Shown one piece after another: positions 36,205 to 45,155 of a stretch of DNA of 64,000 nucleotides (positions within the stretch are counted from its first letter, which is position 1; each line of letters opens with the position of its first letter). The position numbers and the translations under genes are program-made. Source of the DNA: Filimonas zeae (GTDB lineage Bacteria; Bacteroidota; Bacteroidia; Chitinophagales; Chitinophagaceae); the NCBI RefSeq assembly GCF_014641615.1, contig NZ_BMIB01000002.1, positions 434,001 to 498,000 on the forward strand, read 5' to 3'. The notes under the pieces are model-generated. The model was given only the letters and a program-made list of their open reading frames with translations, was not told the DNA's origin and did no database searches.

Positions 36205-36630
36205 TTATTTTTGTTCCTGTACCTGAAAAGCAATAGCATACGCTTTTATCTGCTTTACCATACTCAGCAGGCCGTTAGAACGGGTGGGCGATAAATGACT
36301 GGTAAGGCCAATACTGTCTATAAAATACAGATCAGCTCCGGCAATTTCCTTGGGCGTATGGCCCGATAACACCTTTACTACCAGACTAATCAGCCCGCGG
36401 GTAATTACCGCATCGCTATCGGCCGTAAAGTTAATCACACCGTCTTTGTATTCCGCATGCAGCCACACACGGCTCTGGCAGCCTCTTATCAAATGATCTT
36501 CGGTTTTATACTGCTCTTCAATCATGGGAAGCTCCTTGCCTATCTGAATAATATTTTCATATTTATCCATCCAGTCGCTGAACAACTCAAACTCTTCTAT
36601 AATCTCATCCTGTTTTTCCTGAATCGTCAT
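36205..36630 (-). CDS. sufE: SufE, sulfur acceptor for SufS
   Basis: A 141-residue SufE-family protein. The reactive cysteine is Cys51 in LIRGCQSRVWL, which takes the persulfide from SufS and passes it to SufBCD. Further family features are IITRGLISLVVKVLSGHTPKEIA and IGLTSHLSPTRSNGL. ATG 36630 is preferred over 36639; the longer open frame to 36774 overlaps sufS and is not coding. 11 bp after sufS. Confidence 0.93.
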   Translation of the reverse strand: MTIQEKQDEIIEEFELFSDWMDKYENIIQIGKELPMIEEQYKTEDHLIRGCQSRVWLHAEYKDGVINFTADSDAVITRGLISLVVKVLSGHTPKEIAGADLYFIDSIGLTSHLSPTRSNGLLSMVKQIKAYAIAFQVQEQK

Positions 36631-36641
36631 AACACACATTT

Positions 36642-37856
36642 TTAGTCCAGCATAGCCGCAGCCTTTTTCAGGGCAGCCACCAGTATATCCACTTCTTCTT
36701 TTGTATTGTAAAAAGCAAAGGAAGCACGCGCCGTTCCGGGTATACCCAGAAAATCCATTACCGGCTGGCAGCAATGGTGCCCGGTACGTACCGCAATACC
36801 TTGTTTATCCAGCAGTTCACCCACATCAAACGGATGCGTGTTTTTATACAGGAAGGAAATAACGCCGGAACGTTCGGGCGATTTACCCACCAGACGCAGG
36901 CCTTCAATAGCGGTCAGTTGCTCCAGCGCATAAGCCAGCAGCGCCTGCTCTTCTTTCTGAATATTGTCCAGGCCAATAGCCGTTACATAATCAATCGCCG
37001 CCGCCAAACCTACTGCTCCGCTCATATCCGGCGTACCGGCTTCAAACTTAAACGGCAGATCGTTATAGGTGGTTTTGGCAAACGTAACGGTCTTAATCAT
37101 ATCACCACCGCCCTGGTAAGGAGGCAGTTTATTCAGCCATTCTTCTTTGCCATATAGTATACCCACACCGGTAGGGCCATACAGTTTGTGGCTGGAGAAT
37201 ACCAGAAAATCCACATCCAGCTCCTGTACATCTACCGGAATATGCTGTACCGCCTGCGCACCATCCAGCAATACCGGAATGCCTTTGCTATGTGCCTGTT
37301 TTATAATTTCACGCACGGGGTTAACGGTACCGAGTGAGTTACTTACATAGGTACATGCTACCAGTTTAACCGTATCATCCAGTAAAGCCGGCAGCTGATC
37401 CATTTGCAGCACACCGTCTTCATTCATCGGAATCACTTTTACGGTAGCGCCCTTTTCTTCGCAGATCATTTGCCAGGGCACAATGTTAGAATGGTGCTCC
37501 ATGGCCGATATCAGAATGCTGTCGCCCGCTTTCAAAAAACCGCGGCCGAAACAGCTGGCAATCAGGTTTATTCCATCGGTGGTGCCTTTGGTAAAAATTA
37601 CCTCGTACGTATGCTTTGCGTTAATAAACGCAGCCACTTTGGTGCGGGCCGCTTCAAACGCATCGGTAGCCTGCTGGCTCAGCAGGTGTACACCACGGTG
37701 CACGTTGCTGTTATACGTTTTATAGTAATGATCCAGTGCTTCCAGCACAGCCGTTGGCTTTTGTGTGGTAGCGCCGTTATCCAGGTATACCAGTCGTTTA
37801 CCATATACTTTCGTATCCAGTATGGGGAAATCCTTCCTGATCGCTTCTATATCCAT
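36642..37856 (-). CDS. sufS: SufS, group II cysteine desulfurase
   Basis: A 404-residue PLP enzyme that removes sulfur from cysteine as a persulfide, giving alanine. The PLP lysine is Lys224 (FSSHKLYGPTG), the PLP-pocket His is in SAMEHHSNIVPW, and the catalytic cysteine is Cys362 in the group II motif RTGHHCCQP (normally HHCAQP; the extra Cys363 is unusual). Located between sufD and sufE; the pair with SufE forms the sulfur donor for the SufBCD scaffold. The intergenic distance to sufD is 72 bp. Confidence 0.95.
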   Translation of the reverse strand: MDIEAIRKDFPILDTKVYGKRLVYLDNGATTQKPTAVLEALDHYYKTYNSNVHRGVHLLSQQATDAFEAARTKVAAFINAKHTYEVIFTKGTTDGINLIASCFGRGFLKAGDSILISAMEHHSNIVPWQMICEEKGATVKVIPMNEDGVLQMDQLPALLDDTVKLVACTYVSNSLGTVNPVREIIKQAHSKGIPVLLDGAQAVQHIPVDVQELDVDFLVFSSHKLYGPTGVGILYGKEEWLNKLPPYQGGGDMIKTVTFAKTTYNDLPFKFEAGTPDMSGAVGLAAAIDYVTAIGLDNIQKEEQALLAYALEQLTAIEGLRLVGKSPERSGVISFLYKNTHPFDVGELLDKQGIAVRTGHHCCQPVMDFLGIPGTARASFAFYNTKEEVDILVAALKKAAAMLD

Positions 37857-37928
37857 GATACTATAAATTTAAAAGTGGGGAGTTGTAATACAACACCCCA
37901 CTATATACATTCAAAAGAGTAATTGTAG

Positions 37929-39248
37929 TTACGCACCAGCTGCCATGGCTGCTGTCATCTTCTGATGAATCAGCTCCTGCAGATGTTCGCGGATAGGCTC
38001 GTGTTCTATCTTGTCTGTCACATCAAACATAAAGGCTTCTACCAGCAGTTTGCGGGCGCTCTCCTCTCCTATGCCACGGCTCTGTAAATAGAACAGAGAC
38101 TCGTTGTTAAACTGACCAATAGTACAACCGTGGCTACACTTTACATCATCTGCAAAAATCTCCAGCTGTGGCTTGGCATATACCGTTGCCTTATCGCTTA
38201 TCAGCAGGTTATTGTTCTGCTGGTAGGCATTGGTTTGCTGGGCTTCGCGCTGTACAAACACCTTACCGTTAAACACTGCACGGGCATTGTCCAGCAGTAC
38301 GCCTTTGTAATGCTCGGTACTCTGGCAGGCCGGGTGAATATGTTCAATAGCTGTATGGTTATCGGTAAGCTGGTTACCGGCAGCCAGGTAAAGGCCGTAT
38401 AGATGACTTTCTGTAGCAGTACCATCCAGTTTCAGTTCCAGGTTATTCCGTATCAGGTCTGCACCCGGCAGGCTGAAGGTATAGTTGCTGTAACGGCTGG
38501 TACGGTGCTGGGTTACCTGTGTATGGTGTACCCATCTTTCACCGGGAGCGTTATCCTGAATACGGTAATGCGTGCATTCGCCGTTCTCTTTCACTATCAC
38601 CTGCAGCACATTGTTAAAAAACATAGCCTGCTTAGGATGCAGTGATACAGAGGTTTCCAGGAATACAGCGCCGGCACTGCGGTTTACCACAATTACCTGG
38701 CGTGGGTGAAACAGTGTAGGTACAGAAGCAGTGTTCACATGAATAATGTGTACCGGCTTTTCTATAGATACATTCTTAGGCACTTCAATATAAACACCAT
38801 CGGTAAAAAATGCCGTGTTCAGCTGAGTAAAGGAGTTACCACCGGTATGGTCTTCCGCTTCAAAATGCGCGCGGAATGCATCGGTGTTAATCACCTCCTG
38901 TAAAGGACCAATGTGCATTTCATCAGGCTCCGGCAGTACCGATAAACCCGAATGAATACGGCCGTTTACCACCACCAGGCGGTAAGCTTCCAGCCCTTCA
39001 ATGGCTGCCGCATCTACTGCCTGCTGTATGCCTGCATCACCGGCAGCTTCAGCAGTTACGCTAAAGTCCACATCCAGATAAGGCACCAGGCTGGTAAAAC
39101 GCCAGTCTTCTTCTTTTACAGAAGGAAAACCTTTGGCTTTAAATTTGGCAAAAGCCGCTTCCCGCAAAGGCGTAAGATCAGCTGCGTTGCGGGATTCAAA
39201 CGCAGCGGACAATTTATTATATAAAGGTGTAGCTACCTGATTCGTCAT
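37929..39248 (-). CDS. sufD: SufD, scaffold subunit of the SufBCD complex
   Basis: A 439-residue SufBD-family protein with a right-handed beta-helix core. Typical segments are FPSVKEEDWRFTSLVPYLDVDF at the N-terminus, and ADDVKCSHGCTIGQFNNESLFYLQSRGIGEESARKLLVEAF near the C-terminus, the second containing the conserved His and Cys of the cluster-assembly site (KCSHGC). Partners are SufB and SufC. It starts 5 bp after sufC. Confidence 0.95.
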   Translation of the reverse strand: MTNQVATPLYNKLSAAFESRNAADLTPLREAAFAKFKAKGFPSVKEEDWRFTSLVPYLDVDFSVTAEAAGDAGIQQAVDAAAIEGLEAYRLVVVNGRIHSGLSVLPEPDEMHIGPLQEVINTDAFRAHFEAEDHTGGNSFTQLNTAFFTDGVYIEVPKNVSIEKPVHIIHVNTASVPTLFHPRQVIVVNRSAGAVFLETSVSLHPKQAMFFNNVLQVIVKENGECTHYRIQDNAPGERWVHHTQVTQHRTSRYSNYTFSLPGADLIRNNLELKLDGTATESHLYGLYLAAGNQLTDNHTAIEHIHPACQSTEHYKGVLLDNARAVFNGKVFVQREAQQTNAYQQNNNLLISDKATVYAKPQLEIFADDVKCSHGCTIGQFNNESLFYLQSRGIGEESARKLLVEAFMFDVTDKIEHEPIREHLQELIHQKMTAAMAAGA

Positions 39249-39253
39249 AATAA

Positions 39254-40021
39254 TTATTGAATGGATTCACTTACTCTCAGTTCTTCTTTCAGCCAGTCGT
39301 AGCCTTTGTCTTCCAGCTCCAGCGCCAGTTCTTTGGTACCGGAACGTACAATTCTGCCATTATACAGCACGTGAACCACATCAGGAACAATGTAATCCAG
39401 CAGGCGCTGATAGTGGGTAATCAGTACAAAAGCATTGTCTTTTGAGCGTAATTTGTTTACACCATTCGATACAATACGTAAAGCGTCGATATCCAGTCCG
39501 GAATCGGTTTCATCCAGAATGCTCAGCTTAGGCTGTAACATAGCCAGCTGAAATACTTCGTTGCGTTTTTTCTCACCGCCGCTGAAGCCTTCGTTCAGAG
39601 AACGGTTGGCCAGCTTGGCATCAAACTCCACCAGTTTCTGCTTTTCCCTGGTCATAGCCAGGAACTCCTTCGCGCTTAACGGAGGTAAGCCATGGTGTTG
39701 TCTGATTTCGCCCAGCGCGGTTTTCAGAAAGTTGATATTAGAAACACCGGGAATTTCTACCGGGTATTGAAATGCCAGGAAAACACCTTCCCTTGCTCTT
39801 TCTTCCGGTTTCATATCCAGTACGTTTTTGCCATCCAGCCACACCTCACCACCTGTTACCTCATAGTTTTCACGACCAGCCAGTACACTTGCCAGTGAAC
39901 TTTTACCGGAACCGTTGGGTCCCATAATCGCATGCACTTCGCCTGCGTTTACAGTAAGGTTGATACCTTTTAAGATCTCTTTACCGTCAATACTCGCGTG
40001 TAAATCTTTTATAACTAACAT
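39254..40021 (-). CDS. sufC: SufC, ATPase subunit of the SufBCD complex
   Basis: A 255-residue ABC-type ATPase. Walker A is GPNGSGKSSLASVLAG, the signature FSGGEKKRNEV (the KKRNE form typical of SufC), Walker B LSILDETDSGLDIDAL, and the switch His in LITHYQRLL. It powers conformational change in the SufB-SufD scaffold. Start: ATG 40021 is preceded by GAGGACA, a reasonable ribosome site; ATG 40030, three codons upstream, is in frame. 20 bp after sufB. Confidence 0.96.
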   Translation of the reverse strand: MLVIKDLHASIDGKEILKGINLTVNAGEVHAIMGPNGSGKSSLASVLAGRENYEVTGGEVWLDGKNVLDMKPEERAREGVFLAFQYPVEIPGVSNINFLKTALGEIRQHHGLPPLSAKEFLAMTREKQKLVEFDAKLANRSLNEGFSGGEKKRNEVFQLAMLQPKLSILDETDSGLDIDALRIVSNGVNKLRSKDNAFVLITHYQRLLDYIVPDVVHVLYNGRIVRSGTKELALELEDKGYDWLKEELRVSESIQ

Positions 40022-40041
40022 TGTCCTCATTCTTTGTTTAA

Positions 40042-41487
40042 CTAGCCTACACTGCCTTCCAGCGTAAGGGATAATAATTTTTGTGCTTCTACTGCAAATT
40101 CCATCGGCAACTGGTTCAGTACCTCTTTGGCATAACCGTTTACAATAAGGGCAATTGCCTTTTCCTGGTCAATACCACGCTGGTTCAGGTAAAACACCTG
40201 GTCTTCTCCAATTTTGCTGGTAGTAGCTTCGTGCTCCAGCATGGCGGTATTGTTTTTAGATTCAATGTAAGGAAAGGTATGCGCCCCACAGTTATTGCCT
40301 ATCAGCAGCGAATCGCACTGGGTAAAATTACGTGCGTTGTTAGCCTTAGGGCCAATCTGTACCAGACCACGATAGCTGTTTTGTCCCTCACCGGCAGAAA
40401 TGCCTTTGGAGATGATACGGCTTTTGGTATTAGCACCGAGGTGGTGAATTTTAGTACCCGTATCAGCTATCTGCTTTTTATTAGTTACGGCCACAGAGTA
40501 AAACTCGCCTTCAGAGCCTTCACCCAGTAACAATACACTCGGGTATTTCCAGGTAATGGCTGAACCGGTTTCCACCTGTGTCCAGGATATTTTAGAACGC
40601 TCGCCACGGCAGGCGCCACGCTTGGTAACAAAGTTGTAAATACCACCTTTACCATCTTTATCGCCAGGATACCAGTTTTGTACAGTAGAGTACTTGATTT
40701 CCGCATCTTTCATCGCAATCAGTTCCACTACCGCCGCATGCAGCTGGTTTTCGTCGCGCATAGGCGCTGTACAACCTTCCAGGTAGCTTACATAACTGCC
40801 TTCATCGGCAATAATCAGCGTACGCTCAAACTGGCCGGTATTTTCCGCGTTAATACGGAAATACGTACTCAGCTCCATAGGGCAACGCACCCCTTTGGGA
40901 ATGTACACGAAAGAACCATCTGTAAATACTGCTGTATTTAAAGAGGCAAAAATGTTGTCAGACGGCGGCACCACAGTACCCAGGTATTTTTTTACCAGGT
41001 CAGGATGGTTCTGAACCGCTTCGCTGATAGAACAGAAAATAATACCCAGCTCTTCCAGTTGTTTTTTGTAGGTAGTGGTAACAGAAACACTGTCAAACAC
41101 AATATCTACTGCTACACCCGCCAGGTGCTTCTGCTCGTTAACAGGAATGCCCAGTTTTTCAAAAGTGCGCAGCAATTCAGGGTCTACCTCATCCAGGCTG
41201 CTGTATTTAGCCTGTTTTTTGGGAGCTGCGTAATAGGAGATTTTCTGGAAATCCATTTCCGGCATCTCGAAATTTTGCCAATGGGGCATTTCCTGCTTCA
41301 GAAAGGATTGGTATCCTTTCATCCGCCATTCCAGCAACCATTCAGGCTCATTCTTCTTCTCAGAAACGAACCGAACGGTATCTTCGTTCAGGCCGGCAGG
41401 AACGATTTCCATATCAATATCCGTAACAAAACCGTACTCATATTCCCGCTCCGCCAGCTGCTCTAGTATATCGCTATCGTTATCCAT
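40042..41487 (-). CDS. sufB: SufB, iron-sulfur cluster scaffold
   Basis: A 481-residue SufB. Family blocks in order: [119 protein letters not shown], and [35 protein letters not shown]. The conserved cysteine of [10 protein letters not shown] and the late Glu/His residues are the assembly site. First gene of the suf operon; ATG 41487 lies 5 bp after a TACCTTTG promoter box, which would give a nearly leaderless message. Confidence 0.96.
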   Translation of the reverse strand: MDNDSDILEQLAEREYEYGFVTDIDMEIVPAGLNEDTVRFVSEKKNEPEWLLEWRMKGYQSFLKQEMPHWQNFEMPEMDFQKISYYAAPKKQAKYSSLDEVDPELLRTFEKLGIPVNEQKHLAGVAVDIVFDSVSVTTTYKKQLEELGIIFCSISEAVQNHPDLVKKYLGTVVPPSDNIFASLNTAVFTDGSFVYIPKGVRCPMELSTYFRINAENTGQFERTLIIADEGSYVSYLEGCTAPMRDENQLHAAVVELIAMKDAEIKYSTVQNWYPGDKDGKGGIYNFVTKRGACRGERSKISWTQVETGSAITWKYPSVLLLGEGSEGEFYSVAVTNKKQIADTGTKIHHLGANTKSRIISKGISAGEGQNSYRGLVQIGPKANNARNFTQCDSLLIGNNCGAHTFPYIESKNNTAMLEHEATTSKIGEDQVFYLNQRGIDQEKAIALIVNGYAKEVLNQLPMEFAVEAQKLLSLTLEGSVG

Positions 41488-41491
41488 TGCG

Positions 41492-41499
41492 CAAAGGTA
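41492..41499 (-). promoter_or_regulatory. Candidate suf operon promoter, -7 element TACCTTTG
   Basis: Reading the minus strand, TACCTTTG matches TANNTTTG and ends 5 bases before the sufB ATG. Transcription would start at or next to the ATG. An upstream TTTG at normal spacing is not clear. No Fur-like or IscR-like operator was recognised around it. Confidence 0.35.
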
Positions 41500-41621
41500 C
41501 ATCCAAACAGCCGTTTCAGAAAGTTCTCGGGCACTAAAAAGACATTAACACTTAGTAGTTTAGCACTTTTTAAGACATTGTTATACCCTAAAAAGGCCAT
41601 AAATGCCCGATACTCAATAAA

Positions 41622-41652
41622 AAACGCCAGGCGAACCGGTCGTCTGACGTTT
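41622..41652 (-). terminator. Terminator of the small lipoprotein gene
   Basis: On the minus strand AAACGTCAGACG pairs with CGCCTGGCGTTT (one mismatch and one G-T) and is followed by TTTTATTG. It is 28 bp after the stop of the small lipoprotein gene at 41680. Confidence 0.65.
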
Positions 41653-41679
41653 CTTTTACATACGTTGCTATATACGGAA

Positions 41680-41841
41680 TTATTTGCGTCCCCTCGAAAA
41701 CAGCCATACAATAACAGCCACCACCGCAAATACGAGCAGAATACCCACCCATACGCCGGCTTTAAATATATCACCTACTATCTGGCAGCTGCTCAGGGCC
41801 ATCATCATGGCCACAATACTCATTACATGGATCTTTTTCAT
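41680..41841 (-). CDS. Tiny lipoprotein with one membrane helix, 53 residues
   Basis: ATG 41841 to TAA 41680. Residues 1-19 (MKKIHVMSIVAMMMALSSC) are a lipoprotein leader with lipobox LSSC. The rest is QIVGDIFKAGVWVGILLVF followed by a valine-rich helix and the positively charged end SRGRK. The VVGGIFKAGVWVGI-like core is a recurrent pattern in short Bacteroidota proteins that are often mislabelled phosphatidate cytidylyltransferase; true function unknown. A terminator follows, so it is a single-gene unit downstream of topoisomerase IB. Confidence 0.75.
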   Translation of the reverse strand: MKKIHVMSIVAMMMALSSCQIVGDIFKAGVWVGILLVFAVVAVIVWLFSRGRK

Positions 41842-41914
41842 AGTGTTTACGGTTTAAAAGTCATTAATACTCAATCAAATTTCAAAAAGCCTACCACATC
41901 CCACTCCGCCATTT

Positions 41915-43048
41915 TTAATTTTTACTTTTGACTTTTAACTTCTCTTCTGTAGAACCATTTCCCCTGTTAATGGCTTTCAGCACCTTCATCAGCACCTCCT
42001 CTTCCCCGGTAAGCCCAGCAGTTTCGTCCGGCTCCTCCAGATCGTCAAGTTCCTTTAAATAACGTTGCAGCTTTTTATCCTGATATAATTGTATCAGTCC
42101 GGGATGCACATAATATTTTTTACACACGGTGCGGGTATTACCCAGTTTTTTACTCACTTCATCCAGCATAGTATTTACCGCACGCTTTCCTTCCGTTTCC
42201 GTCAGTGCCTCCCCCGCCGCGCACAACGTGTGTAACGCCAGCAGCGAGCCAGCCCAGGTGCGGAAATCCTTGGCCGTAAAATCCTGCCCGGTAGCGGCTT
42301 GTATATACCGGTTTACCATGCCGGAATCCACCGGATGCCGGTTACCTTCCGCATCATAATATTGAAACAGTTCTTTACCGGGTATATCCCGGCATTGCTG
42401 CACCGCTTTGGCCAGTCTCCGGTTTTTCAGTGTAATCTCATGATCAATTCCTTTCTTGCCGGTAAAAGCAAACTTCATTTCGCTGCCGTGTATCTGTACG
42501 TGTTTGTCTTTAAGCGTGGTAAGCCCATACGATCCGTTCAGCTTTTCATATTCACTGTTTCCTACCCGTATAAACGTACGTTCCATCAGGCTTACTACGG
42601 TAGCCAGCACCTTTGCCTCGCTCAATCCGGGCAAGGCCATATCACGCTCAACCTGTAGCCGTAAAGCCGGTAATGCCTTCCCAAACTCGTACATATGATG
42701 AAACTTGGTTTCGTTGCGCACCACCTGCCATAGTGCATGGTAGCGGTATTGTTTTCTGTTACGGGTATCTTTACCGGTAGCCTGTATATGGCCGTTAGGC
42801 AACGCACATATCCACACATTCTCCCAGGCTGGCGGAATAGCCAGCTTACGGATGCGCTCCAGCTGCATCTCATCTGTCAAAGGTTTGTCTCGATAGAGAT
42901 AACTGAAGTTTTTGCCTTTTTTTACACGGACAATCCCCGGCAGATTGTCGTTTACATATACCAGTTTTACTACGGAGGCGGCTTCTTCATAGTTGCGGTG
43001 TACGGCAAGTATAGCTTTATGAGAAAGCCGGATGGCTGCTTCTCCCAT
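41915..43048 (-). CDS. DNA topoisomerase IB (poxvirus-like)
   Basis: A 377-residue type IB topoisomerase, which relaxes supercoils through a 3'-phosphotyrosine. Catalytic residues seen are Arg161 (FIRVGNSEYE), the lysine region (GLTTLKDKHVQI), Arg263 (KDFRTWAGSLLAL) and Tyr313 (CKKYYVHPGLI). The N-terminal part has IPPAWENVWICALPNGHIQATGKDTRNRKQYRYH. Bacterial members are about 320-360 residues. The last residues (EKLKVKSKN) are encoded by a low-complexity AAAAGT-type word at 41909-41942, probably a repeat that extended the frame. Confidence 0.93.
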   Translation of the reverse strand: MGEAAIRLSHKAILAVHRNYEEAASVVKLVYVNDNLPGIVRVKKGKNFSYLYRDKPLTDEMQLERIRKLAIPPAWENVWICALPNGHIQATGKDTRNRKQYRYHALWQVVRNETKFHHMYEFGKALPALRLQVERDMALPGLSEAKVLATVVSLMERTFIRVGNSEYEKLNGSYGLTTLKDKHVQIHGSEMKFAFTGKKGIDHEITLKNRRLAKAVQQCRDIPGKELFQYYDAEGNRHPVDSGMVNRYIQAATGQDFTAKDFRTWAGSLLALHTLCAAGEALTETEGKRAVNTMLDEVSKKLGNTRTVCKKYYVHPGLIQLYQDKKLQRYLKELDDLEEPDETAGLTGEEEVLMKVLKAINRGNGSTEEKLKVKSKN

Positions 43049-43104
43049 GGTGTTTTTTACGAATCAGATAAAAAAAGTATGCCGGAAGAATGTATTTTGC
43101 AGCC

Positions 43105-43536
43105 ATGCGTCAGAAACCCCTTATCCTTGTCAGCGCCTGTTTATGTTTATTAGTCACCGTAAGCTCCTGCCACCGCAAAAGCGTTCCTGAAAAAAGCACC
43201 GGTGGAAAAACTTCGGGCAGCACTTCCAGCTCCTCCGGTAAAATGACGAAACAAACCGGAAAGGCTTCCTACTATGCCGATAAGTTCGACGGCCGCAAAA
43301 CCGCCAACGGGGAAATATTCAGCCAGAAAAAGCTCACCGCCGCACATCGTACGCTTCCGTTCGGCACCATGGTAACGGTTAAAAACCTGGCCAACGGTAA
43401 AAGCGTAACGGTGCGCATTAATGACCGGGGACCATTTGCCGGAAACCGGCTTATTGATTTAAGCAGGGCTGCGGCCAATGCGATTGATATGGTGAAGCAG
43501 GGGGTGGTGAGTGTGGAGATTGCGTATAGGAAATAA
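43105..43536 (+). CDS. RlpA-like lipoprotein with double-psi beta-barrel
   Basis: A 143-residue lipoprotein; ATG 43105 gives [22 protein letters not shown] with lipid-modified cysteine at residue 22. A low-complexity Gly/Ser/Thr/Lys linker (residues 30-55) leads to the RlpA-type domain: [41 protein letters not shown] and [22 protein letters not shown], with the NDRGPF motif containing the catalytic-type Asp. RlpA proteins cut or bind denuded peptidoglycan. No SPOR domain is present, so it lacks the usual septal targeting. Divergent from topoisomerase IB. Confidence 0.88.
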   Translation: MRQKPLILVSACLCLLVTVSSCHRKSVPEKSTGGKTSGSTSSSSGKMTKQTGKASYYADKFDGRKTANGEIFSQKKLTAAHRTLPFGTMVTVKNLANGKSVTVRINDRGPFAGNRLIDLSRAAANAIDMVKQGVVSVEIAYRK

Positions 43537-43556
43537 GCAACCTCCTCATATGTTAT

Positions 43557-45155
43557 CTAGTCCGCAGTAAACCGGAACATTTTCCCTTTATCATAAATAA
43601 TAGCAGCGTTGCCATTTACAAAAGCAGCAGATTTTGCAAAAAAGTGAGTAAAGTTTGCAGGCATAGCAGGCGTGGCGTAATCAGAAATACGTGTCCAGTG
43701 TAAAGTTTCCAGATCCAGCTCCCAGCTATCAGACATATAATACTCGCCTCCACCGAAAGCATCATATCCATAATACACCCCTCCCAGCATATACCCTTTC
43801 CTGCCTATTGTAAAACAAACAGACCGATATCTTTCTTTAATGGGCTCTTTCAACTCAAGCTGCTTCCATTTATCTGTTGATAAATCGTATTCCCAGAAAT
43901 CATTAATCACCAACGATTGCGGAAAATACCCACCAAACATATAAATCTTGTTTCCGTAATTAAACATAGCGGAACAGATTACAGAAGTGCCTGGAAATTC
44001 TGCTTTACGCGTCCATACATCGGTAGCAGGATTATACTCCCACACATCTGTAAGCGGGCCATTACTATTACCCCCAATAATGTAAATTTTATTATTTATT
44101 ACAAACCCTGTGGGGTCAAACCGCCGCCTTCCAGGAAAATCTCTTTTTTGCGTCCAGCGGTTAGTAGCCGGATCAAATTCGTATACCCTGCCACTGGAAG
44201 GAAATTCGGTAGTATATAACATAGTATCACGGCCGGCTATGCAGTAAATTTTACCATTTACCGCATACATATCGTGTTCTTTAATAAAGCTGGCGGGATA
44301 ATTACGGTAGTTACCCCAACTCCATTTGTCAGATGTTATATCATAAGTAAGCATATCATTATGCAGGCCGGTGGGATACGTCATGGCATAATTGGCACCT
44401 CCCAGTAAGTAACCGGTATTTCCAATCTGACAAACACCAAAAGAAGAGCGGTAGTCAAAGGGAAGATCATTCAGCGCAGTATAACGTCCTTTCAGAATAT
44501 CCAGCGTGTCAGATGTTACCAAACGCAAACCATTCCGTTCAATCTCTATACTCTTTTTACCCGGCATTAACAAATCAGGTACCATTACAAGCAGAGTATT
44601 ATCCAGCTCTGCTGCTACTTTTGCTTCCAGCCCTCCTATCTTCACTTTCGAGTCTATAACGGAAGGTTGAACGTCTTTAAATGTAGTAACAATCTCCAGC
44701 CATTGCCCACGGGAAGCCATAGGCGTGGAACTCTGGCCACCACCAATAGCAGTTATCTGAAATGGGCGGGCAACCAGTGTTTTTCCGCTGCTCAGGTATA
44801 ACTTGTTACCCTTTCTGGCAAAAACTTTCATATGGTAAATAGTAGCAGCCAACAGAGAATCCACTACACAACTATCTGTTTTTTGTGTAAACTTTTCCAG
44901 TTTACCCATACTATACACCCGCTCAGCAGCCATACTATTAATAGAATCACGCGAAACCATTAAACCATATTCATCATAAGAATAACCAGAATCTGCTTTT
45001 ACAGAAAAAGTTACCACATATCTGTTCAGGGCAAGCGGGTTAACAGTTAAAACAGTGAGAGAACCGGGTGCTTCTACAGGCACAGAAATATAATCAGTCT
45101 GTTTTTTGCAGGAAAACAACAGCGTTATTAATGCTGCAAAGTATATTTTATTCAT
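43557..45155 (-). CDS. Kelch-repeat lipoprotein
   Basis: A 532-residue lipoprotein (MNKIYFAALITLLFSCKKQ, Cys16). The N-terminal 200 residues are beta-sandwich-like, with an IPT/TIG-like piece (FQITAIGGGQSST...GLEAKVAAELDNTLLVMVPDLLMPGKKSIEI). The rest is a beta-propeller with at least five kelch units marked by Gly-Gly pairs: YLLGGANY, YCIAGRDT, YIIGGNSNG, YMFGGYFP, YMLGGVYYG. Probably a surface protein binding protein or glycan. Its start overlaps the end of the upstream lipoprotein gene by 8 bp, so they are translationally linked. Confidence 0.85.
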   Translation of the reverse strand: MNKIYFAALITLLFSCKKQTDYISVPVEAPGSLTVLTVNPLALNRYVVTFSVKADSGYSYDEYGLMVSRDSINSMAAERVYSMGKLEKFTQKTDSCVVDSLLAATIYHMKVFARKGNKLYLSSGKTLVARPFQITAIGGGQSSTPMASRGQWLEIVTTFKDVQPSVIDSKVKIGGLEAKVAAELDNTLLVMVPDLLMPGKKSIEIERNGLRLVTSDTLDILKGRYTALNDLPFDYRSSFGVCQIGNTGYLLGGANYAMTYPTGLHNDMLTYDITSDKWSWGNYRNYPASFIKEHDMYAVNGKIYCIAGRDTMLYTTEFPSSGRVYEFDPATNRWTQKRDFPGRRRFDPTGFVINNKIYIIGGNSNGPLTDVWEYNPATDVWTRKAEFPGTSVICSAMFNYGNKIYMFGGYFPQSLVINDFWEYDLSTDKWKQLELKEPIKERYRSVCFTIGRKGYMLGGVYYGYDAFGGGEYYMSDSWELDLETLHWTRISDYATPAMPANFTHFFAKSAAFVNGNAAIIYDKGKMFRFTAD

